Positions 8,926-18,110 of a stretch of 64,000 bases of DNA are shown piece after piece. The notes below the pieces were generated by a model, which was not told the origin of the DNA, did not search any database, and saw nothing but the letters and a program-made list of their open reading frames with translations. The DNA comes from Oceanimonas doudoroffii. GTDB lineage: Bacteria > Pseudomonadota > Gammaproteobacteria > Enterobacterales > Aeromonadaceae. The stretch covers positions 124,001-188,000 of the forward strand of contig NZ_NBIM01000004.1 of assembly GCF_002242685.1 (NCBI RefSeq). The letters are read 5' to 3'. The first letter of the stretch is position 1; the number at the start of each line of letters is the position of its first letter. A program made the position numbers and the translations under genes.

Positions 8926-10272
8926 TCAACACTCAAGCGGCACCAGGGGTGCCGGGTAATCCAGTAATTGCTCGCCGCGCTGGTGGCGTTCTACCTGTTC
9001 AAGGGTGACCGGGCCCAGTTCGGGCAGCCACTGGTGCAGGTGAGTGAGCTTGGGATCGTACTGGCGCCACTGCCGGTGCGGGTTGAAATGGCGCCCCTGG
9101 CGCGGATCGTGGCCGGCGCCGGCAATGTAGGCCCAGTTGCCCCAGTTGCTGGCCACGTCAAAGTCCACCAGGTGTTGTTCAAAAAAACGCGCGCCCAGCC
9201 GCCAGTCCAGCCCCAGCTCGTGCATCAGGCAGCTGGCCAGGTTCTGCCGAAGCCGGTTGGAGCAAAAGCCGGTGGTGATGAGCTCTTTCAGGCCGGCATC
9301 GATCATCGGCCAGCCGGTACGGGCATTACACCAGGCCTGCCAGTATGCGGCATTGAAAACGCCCGGCACCGCCTTGCCGGTGAGACCGCCGGCCGCAAAC
9401 AGCCGCGTGCCGTGCACCCGCAGCGACCAGTGAAAATACTCCCGCCACAGCAACTCAAAGCGCAGCCAGTAACTGTGCTCGTCGCTGCCCCAGCGCTGCT
9501 CGTAATCCAGAACCTGATGCCAGACAGTGCGGGGTGACAAGCAACCCCAGGCCAGGGCGGCACTGAGGTGACTGGAGAAATAACGGCCGATCAAATCGTT
9601 GCGGCTGGCCTTGTAATGGGCCAGGGCCCGTTGTTCAAACAGGTAGTGCTGCAGCCAGCCCCGGGCCGCCGTCTCTCCCCCCTGCCAGGCCGGATGGGCC
9701 GGCGCACCCGGCGTCGCGGGCCAGTGAATGCCGGTGGTCAAGGGGCAGGCCGCCGCCCGCAACCCACTCACCTCAATAGCCGATTGCGGTGCCGACACCG
9801 GCCAGGCCGGGGCTTTTTCCACCAGTTTTCGAAAGCCGGTGAAGCTGGCGGGAAATGTCTCGAATAACGGTTCAACCTGATGTGGTTCAAACAGCGGCTG
9901 GGTTTCAACCGTGCGCACGGTTACGCCGGCGTCTTGCAACCGAGTCAGCCAGTCGGTCTCTTCCGGCGCCTGGGCGGCATGAGTGACCAGTTCAAAGGGC
10001 TGCTGTCGGTGCCAGTCCAGCAGCAGCTTCACCGGCTCCCCTTCCAGCAGCGTCAGCGAAAACGGCGCCAGCCGCTCGCGTAAATCCGCCAGCGCCTGCT
10101 GCAAATAGGCCACCCTGGCGGTACCCAGCCGGTGCAGCCCGGCGTCGTCGGCCTGGCGCCAGTGGGCGGGCAGAATAAAAACCGCCGCCGTTGTTCCCTG
10201 GTACTCCGCCAGCCGTTGCCAGCCGGCGTGATCGTCCAGCCGCAGATCGTTGCGTAACCACAGCAGTCGCAT
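8926..10272 (-). CDS. DASH family cryptochrome / photolyase
   Basis: A 448-residue flavoprotein. The N-terminal photolyase domain starts LLWLRNDLRLDDH and covers about residues 1-130. The FAD-binding helical domain carries LLWREYFHW near 275, TGWPMIDAGLKEL near 320, a DASH-like VDFDVASNWGNWAYIAG run near 374 and DPRQGRHFNP near 395. DASH proteins repair cyclobutane dimers mainly in single-stranded DNA and may act as light sensors. The extended C-terminus of plant DASH proteins is absent, as usual in bacteria. It is monocistronic and convergent with fumC. A plain class I photolyase is less likely because of the ASNWGNW-AGAGHDPRQGRHF region. Confidence 0.85.
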   Translation of the reverse strand: MRLLWLRNDLRLDDHAGWQRLAEYQGTTAAVFILPAHWRQADDAGLHRLGTARVAYLQQALADLRERLAPFSLTLLEGEPVKLLLDWHRQQPFELVTHAAQAPEETDWLTRLQDAGVTVRTVETQPLFEPHQVEPLFETFPASFTGFRKLVEKAPAWPVSAPQSAIEVSGLRAAACPLTTGIHWPATPGAPAHPAWQGGETAARGWLQHYLFEQRALAHYKASRNDLIGRYFSSHLSAALAWGCLSPRTVWHQVLDYEQRWGSDEHSYWLRFELLWREYFHWSLRVHGTRLFAAGGLTGKAVPGVFNAAYWQAWCNARTGWPMIDAGLKELITTGFCSNRLRQNLASCLMHELGLDWRLGARFFEQHLVDFDVASNWGNWAYIAGAGHDPRQGRHFNPHRQWRQYDPKLTHLHQWLPELGPVTLEQVERHQRGEQLLDYPAPLVPLEC

Positions 10273-10285
10273 GGCCGTCTCCTGG

Positions 10286-10316
10286 TAAAAAAAGAACCCG
10301 GTACGCTGACCGGGCT
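10286..10316 (-). terminator. Intrinsic terminator of the AEP-binding protein gene
   Basis: On the minus strand, CCCGGT and ACCGGG arms (10309-10314 and 10297-10302) are followed by TTCTTTTTTT. It sits about 27 bp after the phnS-like stop codon. Confidence 0.7.
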
Positions 10317-10342
10317 CTCACTGACAGGCATTCATTCAAGCG

Positions 10343-11353
10343 CTATTTGGCTTCGCTCTTGCCGTCGTAACGGCGCTGCCACTCGGCCAGAATGGCCTCG
10401 CGCTGGCCGGCCGCCCAGGCGAAGTCGTTGTCGATCATCACGCTGGCCGGCTGCTCCGGAAAGTACTGCACCGGCCTGGCCACACCCGGCATTGCAACCA
10501 CCGCGAAGCTCTGATTATAGAGCTCGTTGGCCTGGCGGGTGACGGCGAAGTCCAGCAGCTTTTGCGCCGCCGTTTCATTGTCGGTGCCCTTGACGATGGC
10601 CGCCGCTTCCATTTCCCAGCCCACTCCCTCACTGGGGAAGACCAGATCCAGCGGGGCGCCCTGCTGCTTGAGGCTGGCCCCCCGGTAGGCCATGGAAATA
10701 CCGATGGTCGCTTCACCCGAGGCCGCCTGCACGCAGGGTTTGGAGCCGGAGTGCGTGTAGTTGGCAATATTCTGGTGCAGACCATCCATGTAGGCCCAGC
10801 CCTTATCTTCACCAAACTGTTGCAGCCAGGCCGAGACATCGAGAAAACCGGTACCGCTGGAAGCCGGGTTGGGCATCACAATATGACCCTGGTATTCGGG
10901 CTTGGTCAGATCCTGCCAGCTACTCGGTTTGGTCAGGCCATGCTTTTCGGCTTCGATGGTGTTGTAGCAGATCACCCCCAGCCAGGCGTTCATGCCCACC
11001 CAGTGAGGCGTGTCGCGGGCATCGCGGAACTCTTCCGACAGCTGTTCCAGGCCGGCCGGGGCATAGGGGGCCAGCATGTCGTGTTCATCCATCAGCATCA
11101 GGCTGGTAGCGGCCAGACCCCAGATCACGTCGGCCTGGGGGTTTTCCTTTTCCGCCAGCAGGCGCGCGGTAATAATCCCGGTCGAATCCCGCACCCAGCG
11201 AATGGCGACATCCGGGTTTTCCTGTTCAAAGGCGGCCTGATAGGCCTTTAGCTGATCCAGCTCCAGGGCGGTATAAACGGTCAGTTCGGTCTTGGCCTGG
11301 GCACCGGCGGCGGCCAGGGCCAGCAGCAAAGCCAGGGGGGTCTTCTTCAGCAT
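10343..11353 (-). CDS. phnS: 2-Aminoethylphosphonate ABC transporter, periplasmic binding protein
   Basis: A 336-residue secreted solute-binding protein with a Sec signal peptide (LALLLALAAAGAQA, cleavage near residue 20). It has the iron/AEP-type binding-protein fold: LTVYTALELDQ at 24-34, a TARLLAEKENPQADVIWG segment near 62-79, and VMPNPASSGTGF near 160. It captures AEP for the permease and ATPase encoded on the opposite side of the cluster. A TGGTATATACCA palindrome and a strong GGAGGAGG site precede it, and a terminator separates it from the eamA-type gene upstream, so it is its own PhnR-controlled unit. Specificity is inferred from the phnW-phnX context and similarity to the AEP-binding subfamily. 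Confidence 0.88.
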   Translation of the reverse strand: MLKKTPLALLLALAAAGAQAKTELTVYTALELDQLKAYQAAFEQENPDVAIRWVRDSTGIITARLLAEKENPQADVIWGLAATSLMLMDEHDMLAPYAPAGLEQLSEEFRDARDTPHWVGMNAWLGVICYNTIEAEKHGLTKPSSWQDLTKPEYQGHIVMPNPASSGTGFLDVSAWLQQFGEDKGWAYMDGLHQNIANYTHSGSKPCVQAASGEATIGISMAYRGASLKQQGAPLDLVFPSEGVGWEMEAAAIVKGTDNETAAQKLLDFAVTRQANELYNQSFAVVAMPGVARPVQYFPEQPASVMIDNDFAWAAGQREAILAEWQRRYDGKSEAK

Positions 11354-11368
11354 GCTTCCTCCTCCATT

Positions 11369-11380
11369 TGGTATATACCA
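11369..11380. promoter_or_regulatory. Probable PhnR operator before phnS
   Basis: A perfect 12-bp palindrome, TGGTATATACCA, lies directly upstream of the ribosome binding site of the AEP-binding protein gene. The identical word occurs before phnW and a variant before phnT. It contains the GT-x-TA-x-AC core known for HutC-type GntR regulators. Confidence 0.75.
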
Positions 11381-11470
11381 GAAAACATGCTCAGCTTAAA
11401 ACCAGCGAATGACAGTCCGGTGACAGTTTCGTGAAAAAGTGGATAACCGACACCATCATGGCCACCACGC

Positions 11471-11500
11471 AAAAAAGAAACGGCCGGGCAAGCCCGGCCG
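11471..11500 (-). terminator. Intrinsic terminator of the phnW-phnX-eamA operon
   Basis: A perfect 9-bp stem (CGGCCGGGC / GCCCGGCCG with an AA loop, 11481-11500) is followed on the minus strand by a T-rich run (11471-11480), about 30 bp after the eamA-type stop codon. Confidence 0.85.
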
Positions 11501-11530
11501 CATCACGGCTGTAATATGTTCCATTCGGCC

Positions 11531-12427
11531 TCAACCGGCCAGGGCCACCAGGGTCAGCCCCCCCAGTATCAGCGCGGCCCCGGGCAGTTTCCCTCCCCGG
11601 TACGACTCGCCCAACAGCCAGATGCCCAGCAACACTCCCAGGGGAATGCTGAGCTGACGCAAGGCCACCACATAGGAAACCTGACTGGCCAGGGCCAAAG
11701 ACCACAACACCAGGCTGTAGGTCAGCCCCATCATGATACCGGCCAGCATGGCGGGACCGGCCGACCGGCGCCCGGTTTGCATCAGCCCGGTGCGAAAGCG
11801 CGGCCACCACAACAATGGCAACGACGTCACCAGTACCGCCATCACCTGCAACCAGAGATAATACAGGACCAGGCTCTGCCGGCCGTGCAGCCCGTCCAGC
11901 CAGACCCGCAACAGCGAGATGGCATGAGCGTCGATCAGGCTGTAGCCGCTGGTGCCAACGGCGGCCAGCAGGGCCAGGGCGCAACCCGGTGTCAGGTACT
12001 GCCGCACCCGCCACTGGCGCAGACTGAGTACCGGCAACAGCAGGCAACCGGCCAGCATCAGGGCCATGCCGACCCCTGCCGCCGGCGTGATGACCTGGCC
12101 CAGGGCCAGCCCCCCCAACCCCACCAGCAACATGGGCAGGGCCCGGGCCAGCGGATAGGCCAGACTCAGGTCACCCTGACGATAGGCCGCGGCCAGCGCC
12201 GCCATATACAGGTTCTGACACAGTCCGCTGGCCAGCAGCCAGCCCCAGAAGGCCAGCCCCTGCTCTCGCCCCAGCATCCACAGGCCAAACGGCAGCAACA
12301 CCAGGCACTGGGTCAGGTTGGCCAGCCAGAAAAAGGCATAACCGGGGCTGACCCTCTTGCCAAGCAGGTTCCACAACGCATGCAACGCGGCGGAGCACAG
12401 CACCAGCAACAGGGCCAGCGGCGTCAT
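11531..12427 (-). CDS. EamA/DMT-family membrane transporter in the AEP cluster
   Basis: A 298-residue, very hydrophobic protein with about ten membrane segments arranged as two five-helix repeats, as in the drug/metabolite transporter superfamily. EamA-like features include the N-terminal ALHALWNLLGK and the C-terminal QLSIPLGVLLGIWLLGE region. Its ATG overlaps the phnX stop codon (TGATG), and it is last in the phnW-phnX operon ahead of a terminator. The context suggests movement of AEP, a related aminophosphonate or a breakdown product. The direction and substrate cannot be read from sequence. It is unusual because the cluster already encodes a full ABC importer. Confidence 0.8.
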   Translation of the reverse strand: MTPLALLLVLCSAALHALWNLLGKRVSPGYAFFWLANLTQCLVLLPFGLWMLGREQGLAFWGWLLASGLCQNLYMAALAAAYRQGDLSLAYPLARALPMLLVGLGGLALGQVITPAAGVGMALMLAGCLLLPVLSLRQWRVRQYLTPGCALALLAAVGTSGYSLIDAHAISLLRVWLDGLHGRQSLVLYYLWLQVMAVLVTSLPLLWWPRFRTGLMQTGRRSAGPAMLAGIMMGLTYSLVLWSLALASQVSYVVALRQLSIPLGVLLGIWLLGESYRGGKLPGAALILGGLTLVALAG

Positions 12428-13257
12428 CAGGGACGCTCGCCCCGGGCCAGGCGGGCGTTGATGTCGTCAATCACCGCCGGCAATTCGGCGATGGTGTCGA
12501 TCACATAATGGGCGCCGGTACCGGCCAGGCGAGCATGGGCCTTGCCGCGCAGACGCTGCTGCTCACTCGGCGCCAGGGCCTGCCAGTCTTCCAGCGACAG
12601 CCCTACCTCGTTGCCGGACACCGCCAGTGCCACCGTCCACATGCCGGCGTTCAGGCCTTCTTCAATACCCACACCGGTATCATCCACCTTGACGCAGGCC
12701 TGCACCGCCCCCGCCTCCAGGGCACAGGCCGCCCGCAGGCTCATTTCCGGCCAGGGCCGGCCGCGCTGCACGTCACTGGCGGTGATCACCACCTCGGGGG
12801 CATAGCCCTGCTCGGCGGCGCGCTGCACCAACTCAACGATCATGTCGCGGCTGTAGCCGGTATTGGCGCCCAGGCGAATGCCGCGACCGGTGAGCTCCGC
12901 GGCCACCCGATCCATGCCCGGGATCAGCACGGCGCTGTCGCGAATGCATTCGATCTGAATCTGCACGAAGTCCTGATACAGGCGATCGATTTCCGCCTCA
13001 CTTGGGGCCTCACCCTTGATCTGCAGCCAGGCTTCACGAATACGCGGCATGGCCAGCATCTGGCAAATGTGATCACGCTTTTCGCTGCCCATGGGAGCCC
13101 GGCACTCGGCCTGGGTGACGTCAATGCCTTCGCCGGCAAACAGGCGCCGAAAGGCGTTAATTGGCGCGACGGAGCCAAAATCCACCGTGGTGCCGGCCCA
13201 GTCCATGATCACCGCCTGCACGGCCCCGGTATAACGACGTTCAAAACGATAGCTCAT
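12427..13257 (-). CDS. phnX: Phosphonoacetaldehyde hydrolase (phosphonatase)
   Basis: A 276-residue HAD-superfamily enzyme that cleaves the C-P bond of phosphonoacetaldehyde to acetaldehyde and phosphate. The nucleophile Asp is in MDWAGTTVD near residue 19. The Schiff-base Lys is in APMGSEKRDH near residue 59, the feature that separates phosphonatases from other HAD enzymes. The C-terminal CVKVDDTGVGIEEG carries the acidic Mg-binding residues. It follows phnW by 15 bp and is coupled to the eamA-type gene, so transaminase and hydrolase are co-expressed. Confidence 0.95.
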   Translation of the reverse strand: MSYRFERRYTGAVQAVIMDWAGTTVDFGSVAPINAFRRLFAGEGIDVTQAECRAPMGSEKRDHICQMLAMPRIREAWLQIKGEAPSEAEIDRLYQDFVQIQIECIRDSAVLIPGMDRVAAELTGRGIRLGANTGYSRDMIVELVQRAAEQGYAPEVVITASDVQRGRPWPEMSLRAACALEAGAVQACVKVDDTGVGIEEGLNAGMWTVALAVSGNEVGLSLEDWQALAPSEQQRLRGKAHARLAGTGAHYVIDTIAELPAVIDDINARLARGERP

Positions 13258-13272
13258 TGTGGTTTCCTTTAT

Positions 13273-14367
13273 TTACCAGAAAATAGCGTCTTCGATGGCA
13301 GCCAGCAGGCCGGCCACGTCCTGTTGATACACTTCTCCTATGGTGCCGATGCGAAAACAGTCCACCGCCGACACCTTGCCCGGATAAATCACATATCCGC
13401 GCGCTTTCAGTCCTTCATAAAACCGCTTGAAGTCGTAGGCCGGCGCCTCGGGTGCGGCGAACACGGTGATCACCGGCGACTGCCAGTCCCGCGCCACCAG
13501 CGGCCGAAAACCGAGCCGTTCCATGCCATCCACCAGGGTCCGCTGGTTGCCTTGATAGCGCCGATGACGAGCGCCCACGCCCCCTTCCTGCTCCAGCTCG
13601 GCCAGGGCCTGGGCAAAGGCTCGCACCACATGGGTCGGCGAGGTAAAGCGCCACTTGCCGCCCTGACGTTCCATGCACTGCCACTGATCGAACAGGTCCA
13701 GGCTGACCGAACGGGCCTGGCCCTCACAGCGATGCATGGCCGCTTCCCGAGCGATGATGAAACTGAATCCGGGGACACCCTGAATGCATTTATTGGCACT
13801 GGAGATCAAAAAGTCGATGGCCAGCTCGCCCGCATCCATGGGGACACCGCCAAAGGAACTCATGGCGTCCACGATCAGGGTCTTGTGCCGTGCCTTGGCG
13901 GCCTGACAGAGTTCCGCCAGCGGATTGAGAATGCCGGTGGTGGTTTCACAGTGCACAAAGGCCACATGGCTGATGGACGCATCCGCCGCCAGTGCCTGGC
14001 TCAGCAGCTCTGCCGACAACGGCTCGGTCTCCGCCACTTCCATGGTGGCAAGGCGCAGCCCCAGGCAACGGGCAATATCGGCCATGCGCCGGCCGTAGGC
14101 GCCGTTGATCAATACCAGCAACTTGCCCTCGGCGGGTACGGCCGAGCCCAGCACCGCTTCCACACCGGCGGTGCCGCTGCCCTGCATCAGCACACTGGTG
14201 TAGCCCGAATGGGCAGTGGCCAGGCGCACCAGCTGGCGGCGAATGGGCTGCACCACGCCCTGGTTGTAATCGTCGTCCCAGGTACACCAGTCCTTCATCA
14301 TGGCCTCGCGCACCGTGGCAGAGGTCGACAGGGGGCCGGGGGTCAGCAGCAGATAGGGATTATTCAC
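13273..14367 (-). CDS. phnW: 2-Aminoethylphosphonate--pyruvate transaminase
   Basis: A 364-residue class V PLP aminotransferase that converts AEP and pyruvate to phosphonoacetaldehyde and alanine. It opens [15 protein letters not shown], has the [11 protein letters not shown] cofactor loop near residue 63, DAMSSFGG near 168 and the PLP lysine in SSANKCIQG near 194. The frame stays open far upstream, but the start is taken as GTG at 14367, 5 bp after AGGAG. This gives the usual family length (about 365), and an operator palindrome lies immediately upstream. It leads the phnW-phnX-eamA operon and is divergent from phnR. Confidence 0.93.
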   Translation of the reverse strand: MNNPYLLLTPGPLSTSATVREAMMKDWCTWDDDYNQGVVQPIRRQLVRLATAHSGYTSVLMQGSGTAGVEAVLGSAVPAEGKLLVLINGAYGRRMADIARCLGLRLATMEVAETEPLSAELLSQALAADASISHVAFVHCETTTGILNPLAELCQAAKARHKTLIVDAMSSFGGVPMDAGELAIDFLISSANKCIQGVPGFSFIIAREAAMHRCEGQARSVSLDLFDQWQCMERQGGKWRFTSPTHVVRAFAQALAELEQEGGVGARHRRYQGNQRTLVDGMERLGFRPLVARDWQSPVITVFAAPEAPAYDFKRFYEGLKARGYVIYPGKVSAVDCFRIGTIGEVYQQDVAGLLAAIEDAIFW

Positions 14368-14376
14368 GTTCACTCC

Positions 14377-14388
14377 TGGTATATACCA
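14377..14388. promoter_or_regulatory. Probable PhnR operator before phnW
   Basis: TGGTATATACCA, identical to the site before phnS, abuts the ribosome binding site of phnW in the phnW-phnR divergent region. A regulator bound here would block both initiation and early elongation of phnW. Confidence 0.75.
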
Positions 14389-14583
14389 AACTTGCAAACA
14401 CGATAACCGTACCGCCGTCGGCGGGCAAGGCAACAACCCCGGCTGCAACAAAAAATTCATCTGTAGCAGGCCTGTGCATTGACCTCCACAGGGGTAATAA
14501 TGGCCACCAGTTTCAACACCTTGACGACAACCACCGCGCCCTCGGGCGGTAAAAATAGTGGTGTAGTCCATAATGGAAAGAGA

Positions 14584-15285
14584 ATGAGCAAACCCCATTA
14601 CCAGCAGATCAGCGACAGCATTGAAGCCCAGATCCGCAGTGGCGCCCTGCCCACCAACAGCAAGCTGCCCTCGGAACGCCAGCTCAGCGACGCCTTCGCC
14701 ACCACGCGGGTCACCCTGCGCGAAGCGCTGTCGCGGCTCGAAGGCAAGGGGCTGATCTACCGCGCCAACCGCCGTGGCTGGTACATCACGCCGAGCCGCA
14801 TCAACTACAACCCGACCCAGGGACTGCCCTTCAACGAAGTGGTTTCCGGCCAGGGCCGACAGCCCCACACTCAAGTGCTGACGCACCAGCTGGCGCCGGC
14901 CGAGCCGGCGGTGCACCGAGCCCTGGGGCTGGCGCCCCTGACTCCCCTGCACCGTGTGCAGCGGCTGCGCTCCATCGATGGTCACGCGGTGCTGCTGGAA
15001 GAAAACCATGTGGATCCAGCCCGCTTTCCAGGCCTGGCCGAGCATGACCTGACCCGCTCCCTGACCCGGTTGTTCGAACAGGAATACGACGTCAGCATCG
15101 CCACCATGGAACTCAACATGTATCCGGTGGCCCTGGATGAAAACCGGGCCCAGGCCCTGGGCGTGGCGACCGGGGCCGCCGCCCTCTTTATCAGCCGGCT
15201 GTCACGGGATCCCGCCGGCAGGGCCATTGAACTGGACTGGGAGTACTGGCGCCACGACGCACTCAATATTCAGCTGTCGGTCTGA
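14584..15285 (+). CDS. phnR: GntR/HutC-family regulator of AEP use
   Basis: With the start at 14584 the protein is 233 residues: an N-terminal GntR winged helix ([47 protein letters not shown]) and a C-terminal UTRA ligand-binding domain from about residue 75. The chosen start follows GGAAAG and fits PhnR length. In-frame ATGs at 14500 and 14479 would add a low-complexity Thr/Ser leader. It lies between the two transcription units it probably represses, and three GT-x-TA-x-AC palindromes at the phn promoters match the HutC operator type. The effector is likely AEP or a pathway intermediate, by inference. Confidence 0.88.
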   Translation: MSKPHYQQISDSIEAQIRSGALPTNSKLPSERQLSDAFATTRVTLREALSRLEGKGLIYRANRRGWYITPSRINYNPTQGLPFNEVVSGQGRQPHTQVLTHQLAPAEPAVHRALGLAPLTPLHRVQRLRSIDGHAVLLEENHVDPARFPGLAEHDLTRSLTRLFEQEYDVSIATMELNMYPVALDENRAQALGVATGAAALFISRLSRDPAGRAIELDWEYWRHDALNIQLSV

Positions 15286-15354
15286 GCAAAAAACATCACC
15301 CTGTCAATAAAGTGTCACACCATCGTCACAAACACTTTGTAGATTGCCCGAAAC

Positions 15355-15366
15355 TGGTCTAAACCA
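15355..15366. promoter_or_regulatory. Probable PhnR operator before phnT
   Basis: TGGTCTAAACCA, embedded in the longer CTGG..CCAG palindrome, lies 15 bp before the phnT start. It keeps the TGGT-N4-ACCA arms of the two sites before phnW and phnS with a different centre. Confidence 0.7.
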
Positions 15367-15381
15367 GATGAGGGTAATCTG

Positions 15382-16437
15382 ATGACATATTTAGCAATCG
15401 ACAATGTGGTAAAGCACTTCGGCGACTTTCGCGCCCTCAAGGGCGTCAGCCTGACCGTAAAGGAAGGGGAGTTCATTTGTTTTCTCGGCCCAAGCGGCTG
15501 CGGCAAGACCACGCTGCTGCGCGCCATCGCCGGCCTGGACCTGCCTACCGACGGTCGCATTGAACAGGCCGGGCGCGATATCACCCAGGCGCCTCCCGAG
15601 CAACGCGACTTCGGCATCGTGTTTCAGTCCTATGCCCTGTTTCCCAACCTCACCGTGTACCAGAACATCGCCTTTGGCCTGGAAAACATGCGCCTGCCCA
15701 AAGACGAGATTCGCTCACGGGTGGCGGCGCTGCTGAATACCATCGGCCTGCCCGACAGCGGTAGCAAGTATCCGGGGCAACTGTCCGGCGGACAACAGCA
15801 GCGGGTGGCCCTGGCCCGGGCCATTGCCCTTTCACCCGGCCTGCTGCTGCTGGACGAGCCTCTGTCTGCGCTGGATGCCCGCGTACGCATTCAGCTGCGC
15901 GCCGAAATCAAACGGCTGCAGCGAGAACTCGGCATCACCACCATCATGGTGACCCACGATCAGGAAGAGGCCCTGGCCATGGCCGATCGCATCGTGGTGA
16001 TGAACCAGGGTGAGATCGAGCAGATCGGCACCCCTGAAGAAATCTACTATCAGCCCGCCACACCCTTCGTGGCCCGCTTTATCGGTGCCATGAACTTCTA
16101 TGCCGCCGTGGCCGACCATCACGGCCGCCTGAACCTGGGTGAACATACCCTGCCCCGTCAGGTCACCCCTGGCAGCCGGCACCTGCTGGCCTGGCGTCCG
16201 GAGCTGACCCGGCTGGCCGGGTCCGGTACCGGTCCTCAGCTGCGCGGGCGCATTCGGGAGCTGTCTTTCCTCGGTGCCTTTATTCGGGCCGAGGTGACGG
16301 TAGACAGTCACCCGGATCCCATCCTGGCGGATCTGTCGCCCCGGGACTGCGATCTGCAACGACTGCAGCCCGGGCAGGAAGTGGCGCTGGAGCTGCCGCT
16401 GGAGCATGCCCACCTGTTCAGCGGGGCCGGCGCATGA
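15382..16437 (+). CDS. phnT: AEP ABC transporter ATP-binding protein
   Basis: A 351-residue importer ATPase. It has Walker A GPSGCGKTT near residue 37, the Q-loop in FGIVFQSYALFPN, signature LSGGQQQRVALARA near 134, Walker B LLLLDEPLSALD near 155 and the switch His in VTHDQEEA. The C-terminal region from about 240 is a TOBE-like domain, as in polyamine, iron and AEP transporters. It ends in an ATGA overlap with the permease gene. It powers uptake of AEP bound by the product of the phnS-like gene on the opposite flank. Confidence 0.9.
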   Translation: MTYLAIDNVVKHFGDFRALKGVSLTVKEGEFICFLGPSGCGKTTLLRAIAGLDLPTDGRIEQAGRDITQAPPEQRDFGIVFQSYALFPNLTVYQNIAFGLENMRLPKDEIRSRVAALLNTIGLPDSGSKYPGQLSGGQQQRVALARAIALSPGLLLLDEPLSALDARVRIQLRAEIKRLQRELGITTIMVTHDQEEALAMADRIVVMNQGEIEQIGTPEEIYYQPATPFVARFIGAMNFYAAVADHHGRLNLGEHTLPRQVTPGSRHLLAWRPELTRLAGSGTGPQLRGRIRELSFLGAFIRAEVTVDSHPDPILADLSPRDCDLQRLQPGQEVALELPLEHAHLFSGAGA

Positions 16438-18110
16438 CCACCCTGAGCCTGCCCCGTACGGCCAGCCGGGACGACAAACTGCAGCGCTGGCTGCTGACCC
16501 TGGCCTGCGTGCTGTTTCTGCTGGCCCTGGTGCTGCCCCTGGGCCAGATCCTGCATACCGCCCTGGTGGATGATCAGGGCCGATTCGTCGGCCTGGATAA
16601 CATTCGTCGCTACCTGGCTACGCCGGCGCTGATCCACTCCCTGATCAATACGCTGACCATGGGCCTGTTGGTTACCCTGCTGGTAACCGGCCTGGCCTTT
16701 CTCTACGCCTATGGCCTGACCCGCACTCGGCTGCCGGCCCGGACCCTGTTCAAGGTGGTGGCCATGGTGCCGATACTGGCCCCTTCACTGCTGCCGGCCA
16801 TCAGCCTGATTTACCTGTTCGGCAACCAGGGGGGGCTGCGTCACTGGCTGGGCGACGAAAGCATCTATGGCCCCATCGGCATCGTACTGGGGCTGTCGTT
16901 CTGGGCATTTCCCCATGCGGTGATGCTGCTCAGCACCGCCATGGGCGCCACCGACGGCCGCTTGTTCGAAGCCTGTCGCGTATTGCGCGGCGGCCCGGTA
17001 CGCGCCTTTTTTCAGGTTACCCTGCCCGGCATCAAGTATGCGCTGCTCAGCACCCTGATGGTGGTGTTTACCATGGTGATCACCGACTTTGGCGTGCCCA
17101 AGGTGATCGGCGGCCAATACGCCATGCTGGCAACCGACATCTACAAGCAGGTGGTAGGCCAGCAGAACTTCGCCATGGGCGCACTGATCAGCACCCTGTT
17201 GCTGCTGCCGGCCCTGCTCGCCTTTGCCGCCGACAGCTGGTTGCAGCGTCGCAACAAGCAGTTGATCGACAGCCGTTCCCTGCCTTACCAGCCCGCTCCC
17301 AACCCCTGGCGTGACGGCTTTTTCCTGTTGTTCTGCAGCCTGATGGCCCTGGCCCTGCTGGCCGTGATCGCCATGGCCGGCTACGCCTCCCTGGTGCAGT
17401 TCTGGCCCTATAACCTGAGCCTGAGCCTGAACCACTACCGGTTTGATCTTATCGACGGCTGGCAGGCCTATGGCAACTCACTGCGCATGGCCGGCCTGAC
17501 CGCCCTGTTCGGCACCCTGACCATTTTCCTGGCCGCCTGGCTGGTAGAGAAGGGGCAGGGTCAGAACGGCCTGCGCAAGCTGCTGCACGGCCTGGCCATG
17601 GTGCCGCTGGCGGTGCCCGGCCTGGTGCTGGGCCTGGCTTACATCTTCTTTTTCAATCAGCCGGAAAACCCGCTGCGCGTACTTTACGGCGGCATGACCC
17701 TGCTGGTGGTGTCGACCATAGTGCACTTCTATACCGTCGGACACCTGACCGCGGTCACCGCGCTCAAGCAGTTGCCCGCCGAAATCGAGGCCGTAGCCGC
17801 CTCCCTGCGCATCAGCCGGTTCAAGGCCATGTGGCGAGTCAGCCTGCCCATGTGTCTGCCGGCGGTGCTGGATGTGGCCATCTACCTGTTCGTCAACGCC
17901 ATGACCACGGTCTCGGCGGTGGTGTTCCTGTACGGTCCCGACACCATGCTGGCGTCCGTTGCCGTGCTCAACCTGGACGACAGCGGCAACATCGCCCCGG
18001 CCGCCGCCATGGCCATGCTGATTTTCACCACCGCACTGCTGGCCAAGCTGCTGCACCTGGCCGCCAGCCGTGTCCTGCTGCGCCTGACTCAGGGCTGGAG
18101 ACAACGATAA
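16434..18110 (+). CDS. phnU: AEP ABC transporter permease, both halves in one polypeptide
   Basis: A 558-residue inner-membrane protein with about twelve helices in two homologous BPD_transp_1 halves. Each carries an EAA-type cytoplasmic loop: EACRVLRGGPVRAFFQVTLPGI near residue 180 and EAVAASLRISRFKAMWRVSLPM near 450. Salmonella splits this job between PhnU and PhnV; a single fused permease is the known alternative AEP form. It overlaps phnT at its start and the oxidoreductase at its stop (TAATG), so ATPase, permease and oxidase are translated from one message. Confidence 0.88.
   Translation: MTTLSLPRTASRDDKLQRWLLTLACVLFLLALVLPLGQILHTALVDDQGRFVGLDNIRRYLATPALIHSLINTLTMGLLVTLLVTGLAFLYAYGLTRTRLPARTLFKVVAMVPILAPSLLPAISLIYLFGNQGGLRHWLGDESIYGPIGIVLGLSFWAFPHAVMLLSTAMGATDGRLFEACRVLRGGPVRAFFQVTLPGIKYALLSTLMVVFTMVITDFGVPKVIGGQYAMLATDIYKQVVGQQNFAMGALISTLLLLPALLAFAADSWLQRRNKQLIDSRSLPYQPAPNPWRDGFFLLFCSLMALALLAVIAMAGYASLVQFWPYNLSLSLNHYRFDLIDGWQAYGNSLRMAGLTALFGTLTIFLAAWLVEKGQGQNGLRKLLHGLAMVPLAVPGLVLGLAYIFFFNQPENPLRVLYGGMTLLVVSTIVHFYTVGHLTAVTALKQLPAEIEAVAASLRISRFKAMWRVSLPMCLPAVLDVAIYLFVNAMTTVSAVVFLYGPDTMLASVAVLNLDDSGNIAPAAAMAMLIFTTALLAKLLHLAASRVLLRLTQGWRQR

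Noticed and set aside
12508..14406. Very long open frame on the plus strand
   Set aside because: It lies opposite phnX and phnW, has a Gly/His/Gln-rich composition typical of the antisense of GC-rich genes, and matches no family.
13273..15045. 590-residue version of PhnW extending upstream
   Set aside because: The extra N-terminus overlaps phnR, the operator and the divergent promoter; GTG at 14367 has a proper ribosome binding site and gives the family length.
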